A stretch of 47,837 nucleotides of DNA from DAOTEJ01 sp035454085 (GCA_035454085.1 DAOTEJ010000011.1:1-47837); one strand, 5' to 3'; positions 26,527-35,391 are shown, counted from the stretch's first letter. A program made the numbers and translations. Notes: generated by a model not told the origin, from the sequence alone.

Positions 26527-27603
26527 CTAGGCGCGCAGCGCCGCGACCACCGCGTCGCCCATCTGCACCGTGCCCACCTTGTTCGTGCCCTCGCTCCAGA
26601 TGTCGGGCGTGCGCAAGCCCGCGGCGAGAACGCTCTTGACCGCGGCCTCGATGCGCTCCGCGCTCGCCGCCTCGTCGAGCGAGTAGCGCAGCATCATCGC
26701 CGCCGACAGGATGGTCGCCAGGGGATTGGCCACTCCCTGGCCGGCAATGTCGGGCGCGCTGCCATGGCTGGGCTCGTACAGGCCCTGGCGCCGCTCGTTG
26801 AGCGACGCCGAGGGCAGCATGCCGATCGAGCCGGTGAGCATCGCCGCCTCGTCCGAGAGAATGTCGCCGAACATGTTGCCGGTGACCACCACGTCGAACT
26901 TCTTCGGCGCCTTGACGAGCTGCATCGCGGCGTTGTCGACATACATGTGCTCGAGCTCGACGTCCGGGTAGTGCGCGCGCTGCACCTCGCTCACCACATC
27001 CTTCCAGAACTGGAAGGTCTCGAGCACATTGGCCTTGTCCACGCTGGTCACCTTGCGGGCGCGCTGCCGCGCCGCCTGGAAGGCCACATGGGCGATGCGC
27101 TCGATCTCGGGGCGCGAGTAGCGCATCGTGTCGTAGGCCTCCTCGCTGCCCGGAAAGTGCCCGTCCACCGCGGTGCGCCGCCCGCGCGGCTGGCCGAAGT
27201 AAATGTCGCCGGTCAGTTCGCGCACGATCAGGATGTCCAGGCCGGCCACGAGCTCGGGCTTGAGGCTGGACGCGGCGGTGAGCTGCTCGTAGCAGATCGC
27301 GGGGCGGAAGTTGGCGAACAGCCCCAGCGACTTGCGCAGCCCGAGGATGGCCTGCTCGGGCCGCAACTCGCGCGGCAGGGTGTCGAACTTCCAGTCGCCC
27401 ACCGCGCCGAACAGCACGGCGTCGGCGTCCTTGGCCAGCGCGAGGGTCGCCGGGGGAAGCGGGTGGCCGTGGCGCTCGTAGGCCACGCCGCCCACGTCGG
27501 CGAACTCGAATTCGCAGGCAAGCTCCAGGGCCTTCAGGACCTTGACGGCCTCGGCCACGATCTCGGTGCCGATGCCATCGCCCGGCAGCACAGCTATCTT
27601 CAT
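26527..27603 (-). CDS. leuB: 3-isopropylmalate dehydrogenase
   Basis: 358 residues starting MKIAVLPGDGIGTEIV. The substrate segment RELTGDIYFG and the metal-binding Asp region (DNAAMQL; GDILSDEAA) are intact. It oxidatively decarboxylates 3-isopropylmalate with NAD+ in leucine synthesis. The family distinction from isocitrate and tartrate dehydrogenases is supported by the leuC/leuD neighbours. It lies 62 bp after leuD. Confidence 0.97.
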   Translation of the reverse strand: MKIAVLPGDGIGTEIVAEAVKVLKALELACEFEFADVGGVAYERHGHPLPPATLALAKDADAVLFGAVGDWKFDTLPRELRPEQAILGLRKSLGLFANFRPAICYEQLTAASSLKPELVAGLDILIVRELTGDIYFGQPRGRRTAVDGHFPGSEEAYDTMRYSRPEIERIAHVAFQAARQRARKVTSVDKANVLETFQFWKDVVSEVQRAHYPDVELEHMYVDNAAMQLVKAPKKFDVVVTGNMFGDILSDEAAMLTGSIGMLPSASLNERRQGLYEPSHGSAPDIAGQGVANPLATILSAAMMLRYSLDEAASAERIEAAVKSVLAAGLRTPDIWSEGTNKVGTVQMGDAVVAALRA

Positions 27604-27665
27604 GCTCGGTTCCTGGCGGGATTCGGTGGCCCCCGCCCCTGCCCGCCCAGGAACGAAGTCCGTGC

Positions 27666-28316
27666 TCAACCCGCGGTGGTCTTCTCCAGCCACGGGTAGC
27701 GCGCGAGGCGCTGTTTCTCGAAGGTGGCGATCTTGTCCTTGTGCCGCAGGGTCAGGCCGATGTCGTCGAGCCCGTTGACGAGGCAGAACTTGCGGAACGC
27801 GGCGACCTCGAAGGCGTGCTCGCTGCCGTCGGGCTCGACCACGCACTGGCGCGGCAGATCCACGGTGAGGCGGTAACCCGGATGCACGGCCACCTCGTGA
27901 AACAGCCGGTCGATCACCAGTTCCGGCAAAACCACCGGCAGCAGGCCGTTCTTGAGGCTGTTGTTGTAGAAGATGTCGGCGAAACTCGGCGCGATCACCG
28001 CGCGGAAGCCGTACTGCACGAGGGCCCAGGGCGCGTGCTCGCGCGAGGAGCCGCAGCCGAAGTTCTTGCGCGCCAGAAGCACCGAGGCGCCCGCGTAGCG
28101 AGGCTGGTTGAGCACGAAGTCGGGGTTGGGCCGGCGCGCGGCCGGATCCTGGCCCGGCTCGCCGCGATCCAGGTAGCGCCACTCGTCGAACAGGTTCGGC
28201 CCGAAGCCGCTGCGCCGGATCGACTTGAGAAACTGCTTGGGGATGATGGCGTCGGTGTCGACGTTGGCGCGATCGAGCGGCGCCGCCAGCCCCGTGTGGA
28301 CTTCGAAGCGTTCCAT
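27666..28316 (-). CDS. leuD: 3-isopropylmalate dehydratase small subunit
   Basis: 216 residues from ATG 28316 (MERFEVHTGLAAPLDRANVDTDAIIP). The swivel-domain signature NFGCGSSREHAPWAL is present. With LeuC it isomerises 2- to 3-isopropylmalate. It starts only two bases after the stop of the small entericidin-like gene, so it is surely cotranscribed and probably coupled in translation with leuC and that gene. Confidence 0.97.
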   Translation of the reverse strand: MERFEVHTGLAAPLDRANVDTDAIIPKQFLKSIRRSGFGPNLFDEWRYLDRGEPGQDPAARRPNPDFVLNQPRYAGASVLLARKNFGCGSSREHAPWALVQYGFRAVIAPSFADIFYNNSLKNGLLPVVLPELVIDRLFHEVAVHPGYRLTVDLPRQCVVEPDGSEHAFEVAAFRKFCLVNGLDDIGLTLRHKDKIATFEKQRLARYPWLEKTTAG

Positions 28317-28318
28317 GG

Positions 28319-28453
28319 CTACTTGCGCCCGCCGTCCGCGGCCCCGGAGATCACCTGGCCCGCGCGATTGAGATCCTTGCCCATGCCCGAGATCGTATTG
28401 CACGCGGGCAGCAGGGCCGTCGCGGCAAGCACGGCCAACAGGACGCGCATCAT
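28319..28453 (-). CDS. Entericidin A/B family small lipoprotein
   Basis: A 44-residue protein (43 from the second ATG at 28450). It has a hydrophobic lipoprotein signal with lipobox LLPAC, giving a mature lipoprotein of about 27 residues: CNTISGMGKDLNRAGQVISG. The C-N-T-x-x-G-x-G-x-D-x-x-x-x-G pattern is the entericidin signature. It is set between leuC (4-bp ATGA overlap) and leuD (2-bp gap), an arrangement I recall from other Betaproteobacteria. The E. coli EcnA/EcnB pair is an antidote/toxin lipoprotein pair; here only one gene exists, so a toxin role is not supported. Confidence 0.88.
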   Translation of the reverse strand: MMRVLLAVLAATALLPACNTISGMGKDLNRAGQVISGAADGGRK

Positions 28454-29877
28454 GCGATCCTCCGCACGTCGACAAAGCGGCCTTCGATGGCGGCCGCGGC
28501 GGCCATCGCCGGCGACACCAGATGCGTGCGCCCTCCCGCCCCCTGCCGACCCTCGAAGTTGCGGTTGCTGGTGCTGGCGCAACGCTCGCCGGGCTCGAGC
28601 CGGTCGGCGTTCATCGCCAGGCACATCGAGCAGCCGGGTTCGCGCCACTCGAAGCCCGCCGCCTTGAAGATCTCGTGCAGGCCCTCGAGCTCGGCCTGCG
28701 CCTTCACCAGGCCGGAGCCGGGCACCACCATGGCGAGCTTCACGTTGCCCGCCACCCGCTTGCCCAGCCGCTTGACCACCCAGGCGGCGGCACGCAGGTC
28801 CTCGATGCGCGAGTTGGTGCACGAGCCGATGAAGACCTTGTCGACGCGGATCTCGCCGATGGGCGTGTCCGGCGCGAGGCCCATGTAGGTCAGGGCGCGT
28901 TCGATGCCCTCGCGCCGCACCGGATCGCGCTCGCGCTCGGGATCGGGCACGCGCGCCTCGATGCCCGCGACCATCTCGGGCGAGGTGCCCCAGGTGACCT
29001 GCGGGGCGATGTCCTCGGCGCGCAGTTCCACCACGGCGTCAAAGCGCGCGCCCGCGTCGGAACGCAACGTGCGCCAGTGCGCCACGGCCGCGTCCCAGTG
29101 CTCGGGCGCCGGCGCGAAGGGGCGGCCGCGGACGTAGTCCAGCGTCTTGGCGTCCACCGCCACCATGCCGGCGCGCGCACCGGCCTCGATGGCCATGTTG
29201 CACACGGTCATGCGGCCTTCCATGGACAAGGCCTCGATGGCCGCGCCCGCGAACTCGATCGCGTAGCCCGTGCCGCCGGCCGTGCCGATGCGCCCGATCA
29301 CCGCGAGCACGATGTCCTTGGCGGTCACGCCCGGCGCGAGCTTGCCGTCCACCCTCACGAGCATCGACTTGGCCTTGCGGGTGAGCAGGGTCTGGGTCGC
29401 CAGCACGTGCTCGACTTCCGAGGTGCCGATGCCGAAGGCCAGCGCCCCGAAGGCTCCGTGAGTGCTGGTGTGCGAGTCGCCGCAGACCACCGTCATGCCC
29501 GGCAGCGTCGCACCCTGCTCGGGCCCCATCACGTGAACGATGCCTTGGCGCTTGTCCAGGAAGGGAAAGTAGGCCGCTGCGCCGAACTCGCGGATGTTGG
29601 CGTCGAGGGTGGCGATCTGCTCGCGCGAGACCGGATCGACGATGCCGTCGTAACCTCGCTCCCAGCCCGTGGTCGGGGTGTTGTGGTCGGCCGTGGCCAC
29701 GACCGAGCCCACGCGCCAGGGCTTACGGCCCGCCAGGCGCAGACCCTCGAAGGCCTGGGGCGAGGTGACCTCGTGCACCAGGTGGCGGTCGATGTAGAGC
29801 ACGGCCGTGCCGTCCTCCTCGACGTGCACCACGTGGTCGTCCCAGAGCTTGTCGTAGAGGGTGCGAGGCGCGTTCAT
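28450..29877 (-). CDS. leuC: 3-isopropylmalate dehydratase large subunit
   Basis: 475 residues from ATG 29877 (MNAPRTLYDKLWDDHVV). The 4Fe-4S cysteines are in FIGSCTNSR and EPGCSMCLAMN, and CGDSHTSTHGAFG is the aconitase-family signature. With LeuD it catalyses the isopropylmalate isomerase step. It is the first gene of the leucine block. An in-frame upstream extension exists but lacks family similarity. The 127-bp gap before it, shared with the divergent dioxygenase gene, must hold its promoter; a CATACT -10-like hexamer lies there on the minus strand. Confidence 0.97.
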   Translation of the reverse strand: MNAPRTLYDKLWDDHVVHVEEDGTAVLYIDRHLVHEVTSPQAFEGLRLAGRKPWRVGSVVATADHNTPTTGWERGYDGIVDPVSREQIATLDANIREFGAAAYFPFLDKRQGIVHVMGPEQGATLPGMTVVCGDSHTSTHGAFGALAFGIGTSEVEHVLATQTLLTRKAKSMLVRVDGKLAPGVTAKDIVLAVIGRIGTAGGTGYAIEFAGAAIEALSMEGRMTVCNMAIEAGARAGMVAVDAKTLDYVRGRPFAPAPEHWDAAVAHWRTLRSDAGARFDAVVELRAEDIAPQVTWGTSPEMVAGIEARVPDPERERDPVRREGIERALTYMGLAPDTPIGEIRVDKVFIGSCTNSRIEDLRAAAWVVKRLGKRVAGNVKLAMVVPGSGLVKAQAELEGLHEIFKAAGFEWREPGCSMCLAMNADRLEPGERCASTSNRNFEGRQGAGGRTHLVSPAMAAAAAIEGRFVDVRRIA

Positions 29878-29957
29878 CGGTCCAGGCGGGCAGCAGTCTT
29901 GCGCGACCGTCGCGCGGATTTGCCGCATCGCATCAAGTATGCCATAGGGGTGTCCCG

Positions 29958-29979
29958 CCCTTGCCTGGGCCGGCAAGGG
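29958..29979. repeat. Perfect inverted repeat between leuC and the divergent dioxygenase gene
   Basis: CCCTTGCC-TGGGCC-GGCAAGGG has 8-bp arms and a 6-base centre. It lies in the divergent gap about 80 bases before leuC and 25 bases before the dioxygenase ATG. That position suits an operator as well as an RNA hairpin. No U-tract follows, so a terminator is unlikely. Confidence 0.4.
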
Positions 29980-30004
29980 TGCGGACCATGGGCGGGTCTG
30001 CCGG

Positions 30005-30709
30005 ATGCCCCCCATGGACCGACCCGACCACTCTGCCCTGCTCGCCCGCCGCCAGCGCCTGCTCGCGCTCGCGGCCTCGCTGGCCAGCCTGTCGCTGCCG
30101 ACGGGGCAGCCACGCGCCCAGTCCCCCGCGGGTCGCACGCCCACGCCGGCGCAATCGCTGGGGCCGTTCTACCCGCGCGCGGCCAGCGAGCGGCCGCGCG
30201 AGACCGACGCCGATCTGCTGCGCGCGCAAGGCGCCGGGGAGCCCCTGGCGCGCGGCGTGCCTCTCTTCCTCGCGGGGCGGGTGAGCCACCGCGCCGGCGC
30301 TCCGCTGCCCGGCGCGCTCATCGAGATCTGGCAGTGCGACGCGAACGCGGTCTATCACCATCCGGCGGGGGGCGCGCTGGCCGAGCGCGATCCGAATTTC
30401 CAGGGCTATGGCCGCGCCCTGGCCGATGCCGAGGGTCGCTTCGCTTTTCGCACGATCCGCCCCGTGCCCTACCCGGGCCGCACGCCACACATCCATCTAC
30501 GCGTGGAGGCGGCGGGCCTGCGTGCGCTGGGCACCCAGCTCTACCTCGCGGGCGAACCCGGCAACGAACGCGACTTTCTCTATCGCAGCCTCGATGCCGC
30601 GGAGCGTGCCGCGCTCACCCTGACGCTCACCCCCACGCCCTCCGGCGCCACGCACCCACTCGCCTCGGGCACGCGCTTCATGGCTGCCACCGAGCTCGTG
30701 CTCGCCTGA
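30005..30709 (+). CDS. Exported intradiol ring-cleavage dioxygenase-like protein
   Basis: 234 residues (231 if ATG 30014 is used). The N-terminus has a twin-arginine stretch (LLARRQRLLALAASLASL) before a hydrophobic segment and a likely cleavage site near AQS. The dioxygenase fold carries all four non-haem iron ligands of protocatechuate 3,4-dioxygenases: Tyr117 (NAVYHHP), Tyr135 (FQGYGR), His162 and His164 (TPHIHLRV). It should cleave catechol-type rings by the ortho route outside the cytoplasm (family knowledge). No other aromatic-degradation gene is nearby and there is no alpha/beta partner, so the substrate is open. It is divergent from leuC. Confidence 0.85.
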   Translation: MPPMDRPDHSALLARRQRLLALAASLASLSLPTGQPRAQSPAGRTPTPAQSLGPFYPRAASERPRETDADLLRAQGAGEPLARGVPLFLAGRVSHRAGAPLPGALIEIWQCDANAVYHHPAGGALAERDPNFQGYGRALADAEGRFAFRTIRPVPYPGRTPHIHLRVEAAGLRALGTQLYLAGEPGNERDFLYRSLDAAERAALTLTLTPTPSGATHPLASGTRFMAATELVLA

Positions 30710-30816
30710 CCTCGCACGCGGCAACAGGAGGCGGCGCGGGCACCCCGTTCGCGCCGACCCAAGGCCGCCGGGAACCGCCGGGCGCTGCCGCCCTGCGCCG
30801 CGTGGCGCGGGCTGGA

Positions 30817-32174
30817 TCATCCAGGCGGGGAGCGCGTCGACTCGGCTAGCACGCGGGGCTCGGCCTCGTGATCGGCGCTGCGCGCCTGGCGCAGCGCCCA
30901 CCAGCCCAGCGCGGCGGCGAGGCTCGCGCCCAGGAAGGCCGCGCGCGGCCCCAGCCCCGTCCACAGGGCGGCGGCCACGAGCGCCCCGCTGGTGCCGCCC
31001 ACGCCGTAGGCCANNNNNNNNNNNNNNNNNNNNNNNNNNNNNNNNNNNNNNNNNNNNNNNNNNNNNNNNNNNNNNNNNNNNNNNNNNNNNNNNNNNNNNN
31101 NNNNNNNNNNNNNGTCCACAGGGCGGCGGCCACGAGCGCCCCGCTGGTGCCGCCCACGCCGTAGGCCAAGCTGATGTACAGCGCCTGCCCGCGCGCCGCC
31201 GCGCGCCCGCCAAACCAGCGCTGAATCAGCAGCACCGAGGCCGAGTGGTGGACCGCGAAGGTCACCGCGTGCAGCAACTGCGCCACGAGCAGCACCCACC
31301 ACCACGCGGCGAGCTCGCCGATCAGCGCGAAGCGCAGCACCGCCAGCACGAAGCTCGCCGCGAGCAGCGGATAGATGCCGAAGCGCGCGAAGAAGCGTCC
31401 CTGCGTATAGAAGAAGACGATCTCCAGCAGCACGCCCGCCACCCAGTACACACCGATCGCTGCCTTGCTGTAGCCCAGCTGGTACAGGTAGAGCGAGAAG
31501 TACGAGTAGTAGGTCCCGTGGGCGAAGACCATCAGCGCGGCCGAGGCCAGGAACCAGCGCACGCGCGGCTCGCGCAGCCGGCGGCGCACGGACACGTGCT
31601 CGGCGTGCCCCGCAGATGGCAGCGCCTCGCGCACGTGAAAGGCGGCGGCCACGAGCAGCGCTGTCAGCACCAGCCCCAGGGCCGGCGCCCAGGCGATGCC
31701 CACGAGGTCGAACAGCGGCCCCGCGGCCAGCACCACCACCACGAAGCCGATCGAGCCCCACACCCGCAGCCGGCCATAGCGGCGCGCCACTTGCGGATCG
31801 CCGCGCAGGCGCGTGGCCACCAGGGCCTCGGCCACCGGCATCTGCGCGGTCATGAAGAAGTTGAGCGCGAACATCACCGCCGCCAGCCAGCCGAAGCCGC
31901 CCGGCACGAGAAAGCCCGCGAACGACAGCGCCAGCGCCACGCTGGTCGCGCGCAGGATGCGGATGCGCTGCGCGCCGTGATCGGCGAGCCAGCCCCAGAG
32001 GTTGGGCCCGACCACGCGCATGCCCTGCCCGATCGCCACGAGCACGCCGATCTCGGCGCCCGTCAGACCGCGGTGGCTGAACCACAGCGGCAGGTAGGGG
32101 GCGAGCAGGCCCGCGAGCGCGAAATAGGCGAAGAAGAATGCGCCGAGCCGGCGGCGCTCCTGAACCGGGGACAT
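30817..32174 (-). CDS. MFS transporter (3-phenylpropionate/nucleoside-permease type), interrupted by an assembly gap
   Basis: Starts at ATG 32174 (MSPVQERRRLGAFFFAYFALAG), overlapping the aroC stop by one base, and shows the 12-helix MFS pattern. It resembles the HcaT/LacY-like MFS_1 group. At 31014-31113 lie 100 Ns flanked by two identical 55-bp copies. Merging the copies removes 155 bp and brings the downstream frame (AYGVGGTSGALVAAALW then TGLGPRAAFLG...) into register, giving about 400 residues, a normal length. The gene is thus very probably intact and the apparent frameshift is artificial. The stop is TGA 30817-30819. The substrate is not known. Confidence 0.85.
30959..31013. repeat. 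Left copy of a 55-bp duplicate flanking the N run
   Basis: Identical over 55 bases to 31114-31168 and ends exactly at the first N. This is the signature of two contigs that share a terminal k-mer and were scaffolded without merging. It is not a biological repeat. Confidence 0.9.
31014..31113. other. Assembly gap, 100 N
   Basis: Exactly 100 undefined bases, the usual placeholder for a gap of unknown length. It lies inside the MFS gene between two identical 55-bp segments, so the true missing sequence is probably zero. Confidence 0.97.
31114..31168. repeat. Right copy of a 55-bp duplicate flanking the N run
   Basis: Same 55 bases as 30959-31013, starting directly after the last N. It encodes the segment AYGVGGTSGALVAAALW of the transporter. 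Confidence 0.9.
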
Positions 32175-33277
32175 CAGACCTGCGGCGCGCCTCCCACGGG
32201 CGGCCAGGCATGACGGACCTCGGCGCCCTGCGCGCGGGCGATCAGCGCATGGTCCATGAGCACGAGAGCGAGCATGGCCTCGGCGATCGGCGTGGCGCGG
32301 ATGCCCACGCAGGGATCGTGGCGGCCGTGGGTCTCGATGGTCACCGGCGCGCCCGTCGCGTCGATCGAGCGGCGCGGGATGCGGATGCTCGAGGTCGGCT
32401 TGACGGCGAGGCTCACCTCGAGGTCCTGACCGCTGCTGATGCCGCCCAGCACGCCGCCGGCGTGGTTGCTCGCGAAGCCCGCGGGGAAGATCTCGTCGCC
32501 GTGCTCGCTGCCCCGTTGCGTCACCGCGGCGAAGCCGGCGCCGATCTCGACGCCCTTGACGGCATTGATGCCCATCATCGCGTGGGCGATGTCGGCGTCG
32601 AGCTTGTCGAACAGCGGCGCCCCCAGGCCCACCGGCACACGCGTGGCGCACACCCGCAGGCGCGCGCCCACCGAGTCGCCGGCATGGCGCAGCTCGTCCA
32701 TGTAGGCCTCGAGCCGGGGCACCACCTCGGAGTCGGCGGCGAAGAAGGGATTGGTCTCGACCACGTCCCAGGACACGAACGGGATCTCGATCGCGCCCAG
32801 CTGGGTCATGCAGCCGCGGATCTCGGTGCCGTAGCGCGCGCGCAGCCACTTCTTGGCCACGGCTCCGGCGGCCACCATGGGCGCGGTCAGCCGCGCCGAG
32901 GAGCGCCCGCCGCCGCGCGGATCGCGCAGGCCGTACTTGCGGAAGTAGGTGTAGTCGGCGTGTCCCGGCCGGAAGCGCTCGGCGATCTCGGCGTAGTCCT
33001 TGCTCTTCTGATCCTGGTTGCGGATCAGCAGGGCGATCGGGGTGCCCGTGGTCAGGCCCTCGTGGACGCCCGAGAGGATCTCGACTTCGTCGGGCTCGCG
33101 ACGCTGGGTGACGTGCCGCGAGGTGCCGGGCCTGCGCCGGTCGAGGTCGGGCTGCAGGTCGGCCGACGACAGCGGCAGGCCGGGAGGGCAGCCGTCGATC
33201 ACGCAGCCGATCGCGGGGCCATGCGACTCGCCGAAGTTGGTGACCACGAAGAGACGACCGAGACTCGAACCGGACAT
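32174..33277 (-). CDS. aroC: Chorismate synthase
   Basis: 367 residues, standard length. The start MSGSSLGRLFVVTNFGESHGPAIG has the GESHG signature; RPGHADYTYFRKYG, GRSSAR and the Ala/Gly-rich C-terminal DPCVGIRATPIAEAM are all family blocks. It uses reduced FMN to turn EPSP into chorismate, feeding tryptophan and other aromatics. A TAGAAT hexamer about 32 bases upstream on the minus strand (33309-33314) is a possible -10 box. It overlaps the MFS gene start by one base, so the two are likely cotranscribed. Confidence 0.97.
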   Translation of the reverse strand: MSGSSLGRLFVVTNFGESHGPAIGCVIDGCPPGLPLSSADLQPDLDRRRPGTSRHVTQRREPDEVEILSGVHEGLTTGTPIALLIRNQDQKSKDYAEIAERFRPGHADYTYFRKYGLRDPRGGGRSSARLTAPMVAAGAVAKKWLRARYGTEIRGCMTQLGAIEIPFVSWDVVETNPFFAADSEVVPRLEAYMDELRHAGDSVGARLRVCATRVPVGLGAPLFDKLDADIAHAMMGINAVKGVEIGAGFAAVTQRGSEHGDEIFPAGFASNHAGGVLGGISSGQDLEVSLAVKPTSSIRIPRRSIDATGAPVTIETHGRHDPCVGIRATPIAEAMLALVLMDHALIARAQGAEVRHAWPPVGGAPQV

Positions 33278-33344
33278 GGCGTGCGCAGCCGCGAAGGTGA
33301 GGCCCCCGATTCTACGGGGCGCCGCCTCGCGCCCCGGCCGCGAC

Positions 33345-34373
33345 CTACAGGAAGGTGCGGATCAGGTCCACGCTGGAGCGCTGCCCCACGTCGCGTGCGT
33401 GGCGCGCGAGCCAGGCGCGCGCGTCGCTGCGTCCCAGCTCGGCGAGCCGGCGCAGGAACGCGGGCGCGGTGGCGTACTTGCTGTCGGCCCCCAAGCCCTC
33501 GAGCGCCGCGTCGCCCGCGATCAGGTGCACGCGGATGTCCTTGTAGACCCTGGCGTCGAGCGAGCCCTCCTGCAGCAGGCGCTGCACGAAGGCCAGGGCG
33601 CGCATCTCGGCCAGCAGCGTGGCGTTGAAGCTGATCTCGGCGCTGCGGTCGACGATCTCCTGCGCCGTGCGCGGCAACTCGGTGCGCCGCAGGGGATTGA
33701 TCTGGACCAGCAGCAGATCGCGCGAGCGCGTGCTGTAGAACAGCGGCCACAGCGCGGGATTGCCCACGAAGCCGCCGTCCCAGTAGGACGCGCCGTCGAT
33801 CTGCACGGCGCGGAAGCTGTAGGGCAAGGCCGCCGAGGCCAGCGGCATCTCGAGCGTGAGCTCGTGCTCGCGGAAGATGCGCGCGCGCCCGGTATCCACG
33901 CGCGTGGCGCACAGAAAGAGCTTGAAGGGGCAGTCGGCGCGCAGCGCCTCGAAGTCCACGCTCTCGGCGAGCGCCGCGCGCAGCGGGTTGTAGTCGAGCG
34001 GATTGAGCTGCGCCGGAGCCCACACTCGCGAGACCAGGTCCATCCACAGCGCCATGGGGTGATCGCCCCCCAGGCCGCCGCCCGGCGTCAGCGAGAGCAA
34101 GGAAGGGTGGGCGGCCAGCCGCTCCCAGAAGGCGGCGAGCGCGGCGCGCGCTCCCTCGGCGCCGTCGCGGCCGGCCGCGCGCGCCGCGCGCCAGCCGTCG
34201 GCCAGCACCACGGCGTTGATCGCCCCGGAACTCGTGCCCGTGATTCCTTCGACCGCGAGGCGGCCGTCCTCGAGCACGGCGTCGAGCACGCCCCAGGTGT
34301 AGGCACCGTGCGAGCCCCCGCCCTGCAGGGCGAGGTTCAGTGCACGCTGCGCGGAGCTTCGTCGGCCGGCCAT
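33345..34373 (-). CDS. Patatin-like phospholipase
   Basis: 342 residues from ATG 34373. The patatin fold shows the oxyanion-hole loop GGGSHGAY (18-25), the nucleophile Ser48 in GTSSG (GxSxG) and the dyad Asp in WDGGFVGNPAL. No signal peptide or outer-membrane barrel is visible, so it is probably a cytosolic or membrane-associated lipid acyl hydrolase. The substrate cannot be told. It lies 4 bp after the FAD-dependent gene, and the two look cotranscribed. Confidence 0.92.
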   Translation of the reverse strand: MAGRRSSAQRALNLALQGGGSHGAYTWGVLDAVLEDGRLAVEGITGTSSGAINAVVLADGWRAARAAGRDGAEGARAALAAFWERLAAHPSLLSLTPGGGLGGDHPMALWMDLVSRVWAPAQLNPLDYNPLRAALAESVDFEALRADCPFKLFLCATRVDTGRARIFREHELTLEMPLASAALPYSFRAVQIDGASYWDGGFVGNPALWPLFYSTRSRDLLLVQINPLRRTELPRTAQEIVDRSAEISFNATLLAEMRALAFVQRLLQEGSLDARVYKDIRVHLIAGDAALEGLGADSKYATAPAFLRRLAELGRSDARAWLARHARDVGQRSSVDLIRTFL

Positions 34374-34377
34374 GAAC

Positions 34378-35391
34378 TCAATCGAACACCATCTTCTCGG
34401 CCAGCGCCAGCCCCGAGAGGAACGCGCCCTCGACGCGCGGCCCGCCGCACCAGTCGCCCGCCACGCCGATGCCCGCCGCCGCGTCCCACAGGCAGCGGCC
34501 GGGCAGCGGATTGAGCGGGCGCGCATGGTCCCAGCGCTGCGCGATCGACAGCACCGGGCGCAGCGGCTTGCCCACCCGCGCCACGAAGCTGTTGCTCAGC
34601 CAGTAGATCGCGTCGGCCTCCGAAATCTGGGCATGCTCGCGCGACCAGCGCGGCTGGGCGTGCAGCACCCAGCGCTCGGCGACGCCGTCGATCTTGGGAC
34701 GCGCGGGCTTGGCGCTGTCGCGGGCAAGCCAGGCGAGCAGCGGGTCGTCGTTGACGAAGGCGCCGTCGAAGTCCACCGGCACGCGCCGCGGCAGGGCCAG
34801 CAGCAGCGCCCACACTGACTCCCAGTGAACCTCGTCCAGAGTCGCGCGCAGGGGACTGTCCGGCGGAAGCAGTTGGCCCGCCGTGGCGGGGGGCACCGCC
34901 AGGGCCACGCAGTCGAAGCCCGGGGCAGCCGCCCGGTCCGGCTCGCCGGCAAGCTCGAGCTGCCAGCGCATGCCTGCCAGCCGCAGAGCGCTGACCCGCG
35001 CTGCGAGGCGCACGTCCAGGCCGCGGGCCAGTTCCTCGGCCAGCGCGCGCATGCCCGGCAGGGCGACATAGCGCTGCGCCGATACGCTCTTGTCGCTGCT
35101 GGCGCCGCGCCACAGGGCCACGATGCGTCCCGTCCAGGGCGCCACCAGGCCCTTGTGCAGCCATGGGCCGAGCGCACGCTCGAAGGCGTGGTGGCGGGCG
35201 GTGAAGTACTGCGCGCCGGTGTCAAACGGGCCGCTTGCCGTGTCGAGCGTGGCGACGCGCCCGCCCACCTGGCGCTGCGCCTCGAACACCACCACCTCGG
35301 CGCCCTGGCGGCGCAGGCGGCGCGCGCAGGCCAGGCCGGCAATGCCGGCACCGACCACGGCGATGCGCTGGCCGGCAAGTCTCTGGTTCAT
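34378..35391 (-). CDS. FAD-dependent amine oxidase-like protein (renalase-type)
   Basis: 337 residues. The N-terminal dinucleotide fold IAVVGAGIAGLACARRL with the following acidic residue (VVVFEAQ) and GGRVAT binds FAD. The C-terminal GVAGDWCGGPRVEGAFLSGL closes the FAD site. This size and pattern are those of small bacterial NAD(P)-binding Rossmann/amine-oxidase proteins of the renalase group. The substrate is unknown. It precedes the patatin gene by 4 bp. Confidence 0.88.
   Translation of the reverse strand: MNQRLAGQRIAVVGAGIAGLACARRLRRQGAEVVVFEAQRQVGGRVATLDTASGPFDTGAQYFTARHHAFERALGPWLHKGLVAPWTGRIVALWRGASSDKSVSAQRYVALPGMRALAEELARGLDVRLAARVSALRLAGMRWQLELAGEPDRAAAPGFDCVALAVPPATAGQLLPPDSPLRATLDEVHWESVWALLLALPRRVPVDFDGAFVNDDPLLAWLARDSAKPARPKIDGVAERWVLHAQPRWSREHAQISEADAIYWLSNSFVARVGKPLRPVLSIAQRWDHARPLNPLPGRCLWDAAAGIGVAGDWCGGPRVEGAFLSGLALAEKMVFD

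Noticed and set aside
28319..28453. Entericidin-like gene as a complete toxin-antitoxin system
   Set aside because: Only one member is present; no antidote gene lies next to it.
30959..31168. Tandem direct repeat around the N run as a biological duplication
   Set aside because: The copies abut the N run exactly, the N run is exactly 100 bases, and merging the copies restores the gene frame, which fits an assembly artefact.
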